Shown here piece after piece: positions 46,808 through 54,683 of a stretch of DNA of 64,000 nt. The DNA is taken from the NCBI RefSeq assembly GCF_001905005.1, contig NZ_LWKZ01000002.1, positions 1 to 64,000 of the forward strand, given 5' to 3'. The position numbers were made by a program, and so were the translations under genes. The number at the start of each line of letters is the position of its first letter. The first letter of the stretch is position 1. The notes beneath the pieces are model-generated. The model was not told the DNA's origin. It did no database searches and saw only the letters and a program-made list of their open reading frames with translations. Source of the stretch: Streptomyces sp. CB02923. GTDB lineage: Bacteria; Actinomycetota; Actinomycetes; Streptomycetales; Streptomycetaceae.

Positions 46808-47563
46808 ATGGATCTAGGACTCACCGACCGGACCTACATCGTCACCGGCGCCACCCGCGGCCTCGGCTTCGCCACCGCGCGGGAACTGACCGCCGACGGC
46901 GCGAACGTCGTCCTCAGCGGCCGCAGCGAGGAGAGCGCGCGGGCCGCCGCGGCCTCGCTCGGCGACCGCGCGCACGGCGTCGCGGCCGACAACGCCGACC
47001 CCGCCGCCGCCACGCGCCTGGTCGACACGGCCCGCGAACGCTTCGGCCGCCTGGACGGCATCCTCATCAGCGTCGGCGGCCCGCCCCCGGGAACGCCCAC
47101 CGGCAACACCGACGACCAGTGGCAGGCGGCGTTCGAGTCGGTCTTCCTCGGCGCGGTACGGCTCGCCCGCACGGCGTCCGCCGCACTCGGCGACGACGGC
47201 GCGATCGGCTTCGTCCTGTCCGGCTCGGTCCACGAGCCCATCGACGGCCTGGCCATCTCCAACGGCCTGCGCCCCGGCCTCGCGGGCTACGCCAAGGCCC
47301 TCGCCGACGAACTGGGCCCACGCGGCATCCGCGTCTTCGGCGTCCTGCCGGGCCGGATCGCCACGGACCGCATGACACAGCTGGACGCCCTCTCCGGGGA
47401 CCCGGAAGAATCCCGCGCCCGCAACAGCGCAACCATCCCCCTCCGCCGCTACGGCAAACCAGAAGAATTCGGCCGAACCACCGCATTCCTGCTGTCCCCG
47501 GCAGCTTCGTACGTGACCGGGGTGATGGTGCCGGTGGACGGGGGGAAGCGGCGGGGGTTTTGA
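46808..47563 (+). CDS. Atypical SDR family oxidoreductase (YxxxK not conserved)
   Basis: 251 residues. Cofactor motif IVTGATRGLGFATA, ISVGGPPPGTP in place of NNAG, catalytic-Ser region GFVLSGSVHEP, and the C-terminal SYVTGVMVPVDGG. The expected YxxxK is replaced: aligning on LADEL puts SNGLRPGLAG at that place, so the Tyr/Lys pair appears lost or shifted (only GYAKAL follows). This is an established atypical subgroup whose catalysis is unclear. Starts five bases after the GH15 stop, so co-translated with it. Confidence 0.82.
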   Translation: MDLGLTDRTYIVTGATRGLGFATARELTADGANVVLSGRSEESARAAAASLGDRAHGVAADNADPAAATRLVDTARERFGRLDGILISVGGPPPGTPTGNTDDQWQAAFESVFLGAVRLARTASAALGDDGAIGFVLSGSVHEPIDGLAISNGLRPGLAGYAKALADELGPRGIRVFGVLPGRIATDRMTQLDALSGDPEESRARNSATIPLRRYGKPEEFGRTTAFLLSPAASYVTGVMVPVDGGKRRGF

Positions 47564-47564
47564 G

Positions 47565-47632
47565 GGTGGGGTGGGGGGGTGAGCTCTGCTCTTACAAAGC
47601 AGATGTCACCGGGTCCCGCCCGCTGCCCCCCA
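47565..47632. terminator. Hairpin between the SDR and AmaP genes
   Basis: A G-rich arm (GGTGGGGGGGTGA) can pair with the C-rich GCCCCCCACC near 47622-47632. A small inner hairpin TCTGCT-CTTACAA-AGCAGA sits in between. It lies between convergent genes. Confidence 0.5.
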
Positions 47633-47640
47633 CCCAGTGC

Positions 47641-48246
47641 CTAACTCACCCGCTCCGCCCGGTGCTTGACCGCTCGTAGTCGTACCTCGGTGGGCAGTCG
47701 TTTCAGGCCGGCCGAGAGGCGTGCGTGGGTTACCGCCTCCGATGAGAGGCGGGCGATCACGGCGCAGGGCTCCGCGTGTGGGGCGAGTGCCAGGCCGGCC
47801 CGTACGCGCGGTTCCGTGCGGCGGCCGGTCAGGGCCACCCTGGCCCGGTCGACGCCCTCCAGGGACTCGGACTCGGCCGTCAGTACGCTCTCCAGTGCCC
47901 GGCCGCGCAGCTGGGCGCCCTCGCCGTCGCCGCTGTCGACCAGGATCTCCCGCAGCCGGTGCCGCCGGAGCTGGGACAGCAGCCACCACAGCGCCAGCAG
48001 CACGAGCACGGCCAGGGCCGCGATGACCACCGGCCACCACCAGCCGCGGTCCGTCCAGCGCGTCCGGTCGGTGTCGCGCAGCAGGACGTCGTCGGGCCGT
48101 GTCCAGCGCCCGCCGGACGGCGTGCCGAAGCCCCACTTGTCCGGCAGGTCGAAGCCGCCGAGCAGCACCGTGCCGCCGACGCCGATCAGGACCAGGCCGG
48201 TCAGGCCCAGCAGCACCCGGTTGACCGTTCGCAGGACCTTGCGCAT
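47641..48246 (-). CDS. amaP: AmaP: alkaline-shock membrane anchor protein
   Basis: 201 residues. Two membrane helices (VNRVLLGLTGLVLIGVGGTVLLG; WPVVIAALAVLVLLALWWLLSQL) separated by a short loop, then an Asp23-like cytoplasmic domain ending in a basic tail (RLPTEVRLRAVKHRAERVS). AmaP anchors Asp23/Gls24 proteins at the membrane in firmicutes. ATG 48244-48246 follows AGAGGTGATCACGGCG, nine bases after the DUF6286 stop. Last gene of the five-gene minus-strand cluster. Confidence 0.82.
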   Translation of the reverse strand: MRKVLRTVNRVLLGLTGLVLIGVGGTVLLGGFDLPDKWGFGTPSGGRWTRPDDVLLRDTDRTRWTDRGWWWPVVIAALAVLVLLALWWLLSQLRRHRLREILVDSGDGEGAQLRGRALESVLTAESESLEGVDRARVALTGRRTEPRVRAGLALAPHAEPCAVIARLSSEAVTHARLSAGLKRLPTEVRLRAVKHRAERVS

Positions 48247-48254
48247 CGCCGTGA

Positions 48255-48968
48255 TCACCTCTTCGCCGAGCGGCGCACCCGTACGGACAGCGTGAGCCGC
48301 CGGGCGAGGCCCAGCTGCCGCAGTCCGTCGCCGAGTGCCGTGTCCAGGTCGCGCCGTACCTCGTCCAGTTCGCGGAAGTGCGAGACCGCGCGCGCCTTGG
48401 CCCTGCGGCGGCCGACGGCGACCCGTACGGACTGCACGCCCGGCACCTCCACGGCCCGGTCGCGCAGGACCAGTGCGGCCGCCGCGCGGTCCAGGCCGCC
48501 GCGGACGTCCGCAGACGTGCGCCGCATCGGCAGCACACCACGCAGGCCGGGCGTCAGCGCCAGCACCAGCAGCCAGAGGCCGAGGGCCACGGCCACCGCG
48601 GCGCCCGTGAGCACCCACACGTCGTCCAGGTGACGGGAGGCCAGCTCCGAGGCGAGGCGCTTGCGCCAGGCCATCGCGGGGCGGTCGGCGCGCACCGCGG
48701 CCACGTCGTAGAGAAGCAGTCCCGCGGCGCCGAGCACGACGAGCGCGACCAGCGCGGACGGCACCCGCCGAGCCGCCCAGAAGCGGTGGGCGCGCCCGCC
48801 GCCGGTCTCTTCGCACGGCGGCTGCCCGGTGTCCGCCGGGCCGGTCTGCCCGTCCGGTGGGGCGGCGCCGGTGGGCCCGGCGCCGGGCGCGTCCGCCGTG
48901 GCGCCCGCCGTCTTGTCGAGGGTGGGCAGCCGCCGGGTGTTCCGCTGATCGGGATCGTCGTCGTTCAT
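48255..48968 (-). CDS. DUF6286 family membrane protein
   Basis: 237 residues. Disordered Pro/Gly/Thr-rich N-terminus of about 75 residues, two membrane segments (VPSALVALVVLGAAGLLLYDVAAV; VWVLTGAAVAVALGLWLLVLAL), then a cytoplasmic alpha/beta domain (SADVRGGLDRAAAALVLRDRAVEVPGV, VRVAVGRRRAK). It looks related to AmaP in layout. Function unknown; context is the Asp23 cluster. Its ATG (48966-48968) overlaps the stop of Asp23-1 (ATGA). Confidence 0.8.
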   Translation of the reverse strand: MNDDDPDQRNTRRLPTLDKTAGATADAPGAGPTGAAPPDGQTGPADTGQPPCEETGGGRAHRFWAARRVPSALVALVVLGAAGLLLYDVAAVRADRPAMAWRKRLASELASRHLDDVWVLTGAAVAVALGLWLLVLALTPGLRGVLPMRRTSADVRGGLDRAAAALVLRDRAVEVPGVQSVRVAVGRRRAKARAVSHFRELDEVRRDLDTALGDGLRQLGLARRLTLSVRVRRSAKR

Positions 48969-49369
48969 CGCACCCTCTCCCGGCCCGCCCGCTCCGTCTG
49001 GGGTGAGTGCAGCCGCTCGATCTGGACGGCGACCTCGGGCACCGACATGCCGGCCAGTTCCCGTACCCGCCGCGTCACCTGCCGCCGTACGGCGCCGCAC
49101 TGGGCGCCGATGTCGGAGGGGTAGCCCAGTTCCACGGCCACCCGTACCCGGGCTTCGCCGAAGTCCCGGCGCCCGTCGCGCCGGCGTACCGTCACCGACG
49201 CGTGGGCGGCGCTGCGACCGGTGGAGGCGTCGCGCAGGGCCTCGCGCGCGGCCTGCGCGGCGATCTTGGCCACGACCCGGTCCGCGATTTTCGTGGCGCC
49301 CCGTTCACCGGCCGGTACGGCCGGTTGGGCGGCGCCGGGTGCCGCGGCCGCGGGGGACACGGTCGCCAC
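48965..49369 (-). CDS. Asp23/Gls24 family envelope stress protein (short)
   Basis: 134 residues, soluble. Asp23 signature: GATKIADRVVAKIAAQAAREA, VTVRRRDGRRDFGEARVRVAVELGYPSDI, and VRRQVTRRVRELAGMSVPEVAVQIERLH. GTG 49367-49369 is behind GGAGGTGACGCCC, and that ribosome site overlaps the end of the preceding small gene, so translation is coupled through the cluster. Asp23 proteins multimerise under the membrane and help envelope homeostasis under alkaline or cell-wall stress in firmicutes. Confidence 0.85.
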   Translation of the reverse strand: MATVSPAAAAPGAAQPAVPAGERGATKIADRVVAKIAAQAAREALRDASTGRSAAHASVTVRRRDGRRDFGEARVRVAVELGYPSDIGAQCGAVRRQVTRRVRELAGMSVPEVAVQIERLHSPQTERAGRERVR

Positions 49370-49375
49370 CGGGCG

Positions 49376-49573
49376 TCACCTCCGCCGGTCGTCGCGGTCG
49401 CCCGTACGCGTCCGGAAGAACTCTCCGGGCTCCAGGTCGCCGTCCACGAATTTCCCGACGATGAATCCGATGGCGCCCAGTGCCGCCACCAGGACGAAGG
49501 CTCCGAAACCGCCGAAGTATCCGGCGAAGCCCAGCGCCATTCCGGCCAACAGACCGATCACGGCCATGCTCAT
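49376..49573 (-). CDS. Small two-helix membrane protein (DUF2273-like position)
   Basis: 65 residues: two hydrophobic segments (SMAVIGLLAGMALGFAGYFGG and AFVLVAALGAIGFIVGKFVDG) and a polar end DLEPGEFFRTRTGDRDDRRR. Size, topology and location between two Asp23 genes match the DUF2273 proteins of firmicute asp23-amaP operons, but the sequence alone does not prove the family. ATG 49571-49573 follows GAAGGGAAGCGCGTAC. Confidence 0.7.
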   Translation of the reverse strand: MSMAVIGLLAGMALGFAGYFGGFGAFVLVAALGAIGFIVGKFVDGDLEPGEFFRTRTGDRDDRRR

Positions 49574-49654
49574 GTACGCGCTTCCCTTCGCTACCACCCC
49601 GGCCGGGTCCTGCGGAGCGAAGCCCCGGCGCGTTTGTCTGGAAAACCGCCCCGC

Positions 49655-50137
49655 CTACTGGAGGCGCGGTTCCTCGTCGTCCTCGTCCTCTTCGTCGTCG
49701 GGCAGTTTCACGTCGCTCACCGCGATGTTGACCTCGACGACCTCCAGGCCCGTCATCCGCTCCACGGCGGAGATGACGTTCTCCCGTACGGCCCTGGCGA
49801 GATCCGCGATGGAGACGCCGTACTCGACGACGATCTCCAGGTCCAGCGCGGTCTGCACCTCGCCGACCTCGGCCTTGACGCCGCGGGTCACCGACTTGCT
49901 GCCGCCGGGCACCCGGTCGCGCACCGCGCCGAGCGTGCGGGCGAAGCCGCTGCCCATGGCGTGTACGCCCATCACGTCGCGGGCGGCCATTCCGGCGATC
50001 TTCTCCACGACGCCGTCGGCGATGGTCGTACGCCCGCGGGTCGCGGGGTCGCCGCCGCCCCGTTTGGTCCCCAGCGTCTTGCCCTGCGAGTCGCCGGTCC
50101 GCGGCTCGGGCCGGTTGCCTTGTGCGCTCTCGGTCAT
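49655..50137 (-). CDS. Asp23/Gls24 family envelope stress protein (long)
   Basis: 160 residues, soluble. Disordered N-terminus (NRPEPRTGDSQGKTLGTKRGGG), Asp23 core (GRTTIADGVVEKIAGMAARDVMGVHAMG, VKAEVGEVQTALDLEIVVEYGVSI, ARAVRENVISAVERMTGLEVVEVNIAVSDV) and an acidic tail (DDEEDEDDEE). It is closer to classical Asp23 than the shorter paralogue. ATG 50135-50137 after AAAGGGACGATCGGCG. First gene of the minus-strand cluster. Confidence 0.9.
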   Translation of the reverse strand: MTESAQGNRPEPRTGDSQGKTLGTKRGGGDPATRGRTTIADGVVEKIAGMAARDVMGVHAMGSGFARTLGAVRDRVPGGSKSVTRGVKAEVGEVQTALDLEIVVEYGVSIADLARAVRENVISAVERMTGLEVVEVNIAVSDVKLPDDEEDEDDEEPRLQ

Positions 50138-50330
50138 CGCCGATCGTCCCTTTCCGAGGGGGCGGAGCTCGAAGCCGCTCCGTTTTTCCACAGTAAGTCG
50201 GCTTCCCCCGGTCCGCTGCGGGGATGCGGCAGCGGGGTGGACCGGATACCGCCATTCGGGTACGTGGCCCTGCCGCCCGGCCGGGTGTGCGGCAAGGTGG
50301 AGGGACTGTTCGGGAAAGAGGTGACGGCCG

Positions 50331-51062
50331 GTGGCCGGTGACCAGTTGGTGACAGCGGTACGGCGGCAGCTCGGACTGGGCCGGCTGCTGCCGCTCGGCG
50401 GTCCGGCGGACGGGGCGTGGATCGCCGAACGGGCGGCCGCCGGAGTGCTGCGGGAGACCGGGGACACGCTGCCGGGGCTCCGCGTCGGTACGCTCCGGCT
50501 GTCCCTGGCGGACGCGGATGCCGCGCCGGAGCCATCGGTCCCGGCGCCGCCGAGCGCGCTGCCGCCGGGCCCCCTGCTGGTCGAGGCGGACTTCGCGGCC
50601 ACGGCCGGACGCCCCGTCCCGGCCTCCGCCGACCTGCTCCGGAAGGCGCTGCTGACGTGTGCGGCGGATCGGCTGGGTCTGGAGGTGGCCGCCGTCGACC
50701 TGCGGGTCACCGACCTGCTGGAGGAGGACGAAGGCGGAGAGGGCGGCCGGAGCGGGGGTGGCGGGACGGCGTCGTCCGGCGCGGCGGGCGGGGGCGGGTC
50801 CACCGCCGAGGATGCCGGTCCCCTGGAGACGGCCGTGCTGCGCGTACCGGGGGTGGTCCGGCTCGTACCGGCTCTGGGGGCGCTGTCCCGGCCGGTGCGC
50901 GAGGACGACGGGCACGTACTGGTGCAGTTGGCCGTCGCGCCGGACCGGCGCGCGCTGGACGTGGCGCGGGCGGTGCGCGGCGCGGTCGAGGAGGCGGCGG
51001 GCGGGGAGCGGCCCACGGTCGCAGTGCTCGTCGCCGCCCTGGAAGCGCCGGCCGCCTCCTGA
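50331..51062 (+). CDS. Asp23-cluster protein annotated elsewhere as P10-like, probably two degenerate Asp23 units
   Basis: 243 residues. Homologues are often named nucleopolyhedrovirus P10 family, which I think is misleading. Two halves with Asp23-like strand/helix patterns (TLRLSLADAD ... LLVEADFAATAGRPVP ... VAAVDLRVTDLL, and VLRVPGVVRLVPALG ... HVLVQLAVAPDRRALDVARAVRGAVEEA) are joined by a Gly/Ser/Glu-rich linker at about 135-165. GTG 50331 follows AGAGGTGACGGCC. Divergent from the Asp23 operon, sharing a 193-base promoter region. Role inferred only from context. Confidence 0.65.
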   Translation: MAGDQLVTAVRRQLGLGRLLPLGGPADGAWIAERAAAGVLRETGDTLPGLRVGTLRLSLADADAAPEPSVPAPPSALPPGPLLVEADFAATAGRPVPASADLLRKALLTCAADRLGLEVAAVDLRVTDLLEEDEGGEGGRSGGGGTASSGAAGGGGSTAEDAGPLETAVLRVPGVVRLVPALGALSRPVREDDGHVLVQLAVAPDRRALDVARAVRGAVEEAAGGERPTVAVLVAALEAPAAS

Positions 51063-51081
51063 ACGGCGCGGGGCTGCGGGG

Positions 51082-51861
51082 TTACTCGCCCAGGCCCGCC
51101 AGGTCGCGCAGGCGGCGTGCCTGTGCGGCGCGCTCAGCGGCCCGCTGCTCCTCGTACGTACGGGAAGCGGCGCCCATCAGCAGGGCCTTGGTCTCGATGA
51201 CGGCGTCACGCGGCGCGGCGACGAGGGCTCCTGCCAGGTCGGCGACGGCGCCGTCCAGATCGGCGGCGGGCACGACGAGGTTGGCCAGGCCGATGCGCTC
51301 GGCCTCGTCGGCGTGCACGAAGCGGCCCGTGGCGCAGATCTCCAGCGCGCGAGCGTAGCCGACCAGGGAGACCAGGGGGTGGGTGCCGGTCAGGTCCGGC
51401 ACCAGACCGAGGCTCGTCTCACGCATCGCGAACTGCGCGTCGTCGGCGCACACCCGCAGGTCGCAGGCGAGCGCGAGCTGGAAGCCCGCGCCGATCGCAT
51501 GGCCCTGGACGGCCGCGATGGACACCACGTCGTTACGCCGCCACCAGGTGAACGCTTCCTGGTACTCGGCGATCGTGGCGTCCAGTTCACTGTCCGGACC
51601 GCGTGCCATGTCCAGGAAGGACGGTTCGCCGTCGAAGCCTTCGGGCGTGAACGCCTGCCGGTCCAGGCCGGCGGAGAAGGACTTGCCCTCGCCGCGCAGC
51701 ACCACGATCCGGACGTCTCCCGGCACCAGTGATCCGGCCTCGGCCAGCGCCCGCCACATGGCGGGCGACTGCGCGTTGCGTTTGGCCGGTCCGGCGAGGG
51801 TCACCGTGGCGATCACGTCGTCCACGGTGAGCCGCACACCGTCCTTGTCGAGCAGAGTCAT
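51082..51861 (-). CDS. Enoyl-CoA hydratase/isomerase family protein
   Basis: 259 residues. Crotonase fold: oxyanion-hole segments SFSAGLDRQAF and GHAIGAGFQLALACDLR; catalytic Glu in FAMRETSLGLVPDL is retained while the second Glu position is less clear. It probably hydrates enoyl-CoA in beta-oxidation or a related pathway. ATG 51861; GGAGG lies upstream (CGGAGGCGCCCC). Stands alone beside gbn and convergent with the P10-like gene. Confidence 0.9.
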   Translation of the reverse strand: MTLLDKDGVRLTVDDVIATVTLAGPAKRNAQSPAMWRALAEAGSLVPGDVRIVVLRGEGKSFSAGLDRQAFTPEGFDGEPSFLDMARGPDSELDATIAEYQEAFTWWRRNDVVSIAAVQGHAIGAGFQLALACDLRVCADDAQFAMRETSLGLVPDLTGTHPLVSLVGYARALEICATGRFVHADEAERIGLANLVVPAADLDGAVADLAGALVAAPRDAVIETKALLMGAASRTYEEQRAAERAAQARRLRDLAGLGE

Positions 51862-51978
51862 GGGGCGCCTCCGAGTCAGCCGACCGCACTTGCGTGCTTA
51901 AGTGACTGAACAGTAACCACCCGGTCGCCTGCTCGACCGACCGGGTGGCACCGTAGCTCCCGGAGCGGACCGCCTCGG

Positions 51979-52200
51979 TCAGGCCGAGGCAGCCTTCTTG
52001 CCCCTGGTGGCTCCGCCACGACCACGCAGGGTCACACCGGATTCGCTGAGCATCCGGTGCACGAACCCGTAGGAGCGGCCGGTCTCTTCGGCCAGCGCCC
52101 GGATGCTCGCTCCGGAGTCGTACTTCTTCTTCAGGTCTGCCGCGAGCTTCTCGCGCGCGGCGCCGGTCACCCGGCTGCCCTTCTTCAGAGTCTCGGCCAC
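51979..52200 (-). CDS. gbn: Gbn-type nucleoid-associated HTH protein
   Basis: 73 residues, very basic. A single helix-turn-helix (SGASIRALAEETGRSYGFVHRML) lies between Lys/Arg-rich ends (LKKGSRVTGAAREKLAADLKKK; LRGRGGATRGKKAAS). This matches the actinobacterial small NAP Gbn (S. coelicolor SCO1839), reported to bind GATC-containing sites and modulate development and antibiotic production. GTG 52198-52200 is preceded by GAGGAGGCACGG, a near-ideal ribosome site; longer in-frame starts lack one. Its leader of roughly 100 bases contains GATC. Confidence 0.88.
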   Translation of the reverse strand: MAETLKKGSRVTGAAREKLAADLKKKYDSGASIRALAEETGRSYGFVHRMLSESGVTLRGRGGATRGKKAASA

Positions 52201-52324
52201 CCGTGCCTCCTCGTGGGAAGTGCGCTCTGGACTCTCATGATCACCCCTCACGGCCTTCCTGGCCACCCATTCAGCAAGGTCCGTGGGACATCCTTTGGCG
52301 CTGAAGGCGCCGTATTGACTCTTG

Positions 52325-52352
52325 GAATTAGGGGTTCCGCTCGGAATTACAA
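52325..52352 (-). promoter_or_regulatory. Possible gbn promoter
   Basis: On the minus strand TTGTAA (52347-52352), a 16-base spacer and TAATTC (52325-52330) lie in an AT-rich patch 125 bases upstream of gbn. A direct repeat GGAATTA occurs at 52324 and 52343 on the plus strand. The remainder of the gap 52201-52736 holds only the hairpin and repeat listed separately. Confidence 0.4.
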
Positions 52353-52412
52353 GGCTCCGACCATGGAATTCTTGACGAACAGGCAGGTCAGAGGGGGCTG
52401 GTACGAAATGAT

Positions 52413-52441
52413 GACGGCCGGGCCCACGGGGCCCGGCCGTC
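52413..52441 (-). terminator. Hairpin between ABC-F and gbn
   Basis: Perfect 13-bp stem GACGGCCGGGCCC (52413-52425) pairs with 52429-52441, loop ACG. Probably ends ABC-F transcripts, about 300 bases beyond that gene's stop. Confidence 0.7.
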
Positions 52442-52595
52442 ACAGGGAGGCTCGCCGATGTACGAGCCGCACTCACTCAGATGATGGATCACCCGTCGGC
52501 CGAATGATCCATACGTGCTTGATCTCCTCCCGGCCCCGGGCCGCCCACGGGAATCCGAAGGGCACGGAAAACGGGTGAACGGGTCGCGGAGGCGG

Positions 52596-52680
52596 GGCCG
52601 GACACCGGTCCGAAGAGGGGCCGGACACGGGTCCGAAGCGGTCCCGGACACCGGTCCGAAGAAGGACCGGACACCGGTCC
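52596..52680. repeat. ~23-bp tandem repeat, about four copies
   Basis: Units such as GGGGCCGGACACCGGTCCGAAGA recur with small changes (CACGGGTCC, GGTCCCGGACACC, AGGACCGGACACC). They lie 57 bases beyond the ABC-F stop. Each unit contains a GGACACCGGTCC-type partial palindrome. Confidence 0.75.
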
Positions 52681-52736
52681 CGGAGCAGGTCGCCGGGCTC
52701 GGGCCGGGTCGCCGGCGGCAGCCCGGGGCGCCGGTA

Positions 52737-54335
52737 TCAGGCCAGCGCGACCAGGTCCGCGTAGTCCTGGCCCCAGAGGTCCTCGACGCCGTCGGGCAGC
52801 AGGATGATGCGCTCCGGCTGGAGCGCGTCCACCGCGCCCTCGTCGTGGGAGACCAGCACCACGGCGCCGGTGAAGGTGTGCAGCGCGCCGAGGATCTCCT
52901 CGCGGCTGGCCGGGTCGAGGTTGTTCGTCGGCTCGTCCAGGAGCAGCACGTTGGCGGAGGAGACGACCAGGGTGGCCAGCGCCAGCCGGGTCTTCTCACC
53001 ACCGGAGAGCACGCCGGCGGGCTTGTCGACGTCGTCACCGGAGAAGAGGAACGAGCCGAGCGTCTTGCGGATGTCGACCAGGTCCATGTCCGGCGCGGCC
53101 GAGCGCATGTTCTCCAGGACCGTGCGGTCCGGGTCCAGCGTCTCGTGTTCCTGCGCGTAGTAGCCCAGCTTCAGGCCGTGCCCGGGGCGCACCTCGCCGG
53201 TGTCCGGCGTCTCCACGCCCGCCAGCAGCCGCAGCAGCGTCGTCTTGCCCGCGCCGTTCAGGCCGAGGATGACGACCCGGGAGCCCTTGTCGACGGCCAG
53301 GTCGACATCGGTGAAGATTTCCAGCGAGCCGTACGACTTGGACAGGCCCTCGGCGGTGAGCGGGGTCTTGCCGCAGGGCGCGGGGTCCGGGAAGCGCAGC
53401 TTGGCGACCTTGTCGGAGGCGCGCTTGGCGTCCAGTCCGGCGAGGAGCTTGTCGGCGCGCTTGGCCATGTTCTGCGCGGCGACGGTCTTGGTGGCCTTGG
53501 CCCGCATCTTGTCGGCCTGCGAGTGCAGCTGTGCGGCCTTCTTCTCGGCGTTGGCGCGCTCGCGCTTGCGGCGCCTCTCGTCGGCCTCGCGCTGCTGCTG
53601 GTAGAGCTTCCAGCCCATGTTGTAGATGTCGATCTCGGAGCGGTTGGCGTCCAGGTAGAACACCTTGTTCACCACGGTCTCGACCAGGTCTTCATCGTGG
53701 GAGATCACGACGAAGCCGCCGCGGTACGTCTTCAGGTAGTCGCGCAGCCAGACGATCGAGTCGGCGTCGAGGTGGTTGGTCGGCTCGTCCAGGAGCAGGG
53801 TGTCGGAGTCCGAGAAGAGGATCCGGGCCAGCTCGACGCGGCGCCGCTGGCCGCCGGAGAGGGTGTGCAGGGGCTGGCCGAGGATGCGGTCCGGCAGGCC
53901 CAGGCTGGCGGCGATGGTCGCGGCCTCCGCCTCGGCCGCGTATCCGCCCTTGGTCAGGAACTCCGTCTCCAGGCGCTCGTACTTCTTCATCGCCTTTTCG
54001 CGGGTGGCGCCCTTGCCGTTGGACATCCGGTCCTCGTTCTCGCGCATCTTGCGCAGGACCGAGTCCAGGTCGCGGGCGGACAGGATGCGGTCGCGGGCGA
54101 GTACGTCGAGGTCGCCGGTGCGCGGGTCCTGCGGCAGGTAGCCGACGTCGCCGGAGCGGGTGACCGTGCCGGCGGCGGGGATGCCTTCGCCCGCGAGGAC
54201 CTTGGTGAGGGTCGTCTTGCCCGCGCCGTTGCGGCCGACCAGGCCGATCCGGTCGCCCTTGGCGATGCGGAAGGAAGCGGATTCGATGAGGACGCGGGCG
54301 CCGGCGCGCAGCTCCAGGCCGGAGGCGGTGATCAC
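52737..54335 (-). CDS. ABC-F family ATPase (translation factor / antibiotic-resistance type)
   Basis: 532 residues, two ABC domains and no membrane segment. Walker A GRNGAGKTT and GLNGAGKTT; signatures LSGGQRRR and LSGGEKTR; Walker B LLLDEPTNHLDAD and LLLDEPTNNLDP. Between them is a charged helical linker (READERRRKRERANAEKKAAQL, the P-site interacting region). ABC-F proteins act on the ribosome, relieving stalls or protecting against antibiotics. Start GTG 54333-54335 behind TGGAGTCTTTCC. A 7-codon upstream ORF in its leader suggests ribosome-sensed attenuation. Confidence 0.92.
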   Translation of the reverse strand: MITASGLELRAGARVLIESASFRIAKGDRIGLVGRNGAGKTTLTKVLAGEGIPAAGTVTRSGDVGYLPQDPRTGDLDVLARDRILSARDLDSVLRKMRENEDRMSNGKGATREKAMKKYERLETEFLTKGGYAAEAEAATIAASLGLPDRILGQPLHTLSGGQRRRVELARILFSDSDTLLLDEPTNHLDADSIVWLRDYLKTYRGGFVVISHDEDLVETVVNKVFYLDANRSEIDIYNMGWKLYQQQREADERRRKRERANAEKKAAQLHSQADKMRAKATKTVAAQNMAKRADKLLAGLDAKRASDKVAKLRFPDPAPCGKTPLTAEGLSKSYGSLEIFTDVDLAVDKGSRVVILGLNGAGKTTLLRLLAGVETPDTGEVRPGHGLKLGYYAQEHETLDPDRTVLENMRSAAPDMDLVDIRKTLGSFLFSGDDVDKPAGVLSGGEKTRLALATLVVSSANVLLLDEPTNNLDPASREEILGALHTFTGAVVLVSHDEGAVDALQPERIILLPDGVEDLWGQDYADLVALA

Positions 54336-54457
54336 GGAAAGACTCCAGGGCAGATGAGGACAGCGGAAGGGACGGGGATGATCACAGCCGCGCGGCGCGC
54401 CCCGTACACGGCACAAGCCTGTGCTGACGGGCGGCGTGGGCGGCGTACCGGCGCCGT

Positions 54458-54481
54458 CTAATGCACGAGGAGAATTGCCAT
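54458..54481 (-). CDS. Leader peptide MAILLVH upstream of the ABC-F gene
   Basis: Seven codons plus TAG on the minus strand, 122 bases before the ABC-F start. A TAGACT -10 hexamer (54489-54494) ends seven bases before the ATG, so transcription should begin at or next to the A of the ATG and the peptide would be read from a leaderless message. The Ile-Leu-Leu-Val run and following inverted repeats (for example GCACAGGCTTGTGC around 54409-54422) suit an attenuator. Inference from sequence only. Confidence 0.5.
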   Translation of the reverse strand: MAILLVH

Positions 54482-54488
54482 ACGGACC

Positions 54489-54494
54489 AGTCTA
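54489..54494 (-). promoter_or_regulatory. -10 hexamer TAGACT of the ABC-F promoter
   Basis: TAGACT on the minus strand, a near-consensus Streptomyces -10 hexamer. No convincing -35 is seen 16-18 bases upstream. It places the transcription start at the upstream ORF, leaving a leader of about 145 bases. Confidence 0.55.
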
Positions 54495-54683
54495 GCGGTG
54501 ACGTGCAACCAGTTTTCGCGGGCTGCCGTCCGGCCGCGGACCGGCGGTACGGGCCCTTCGTGACGCGCTCCGGGGCGTCCGCCGGGTGGCCGGGGGCGTT
54601 GTCAGACCCTGGTGCCAGACTGTGATGTGGGTCTCAAGAACGGGGCCCGGAGGATCTGATCGCAGGCAGGGAAGGTGATCGCG

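Noticed and set aside
50331..51062. Viral P10-type gene, suggesting a phage or virus origin
   Set aside because: Composition and context are those of the Asp23 cluster; the name appears to come from low-complexity similarity.
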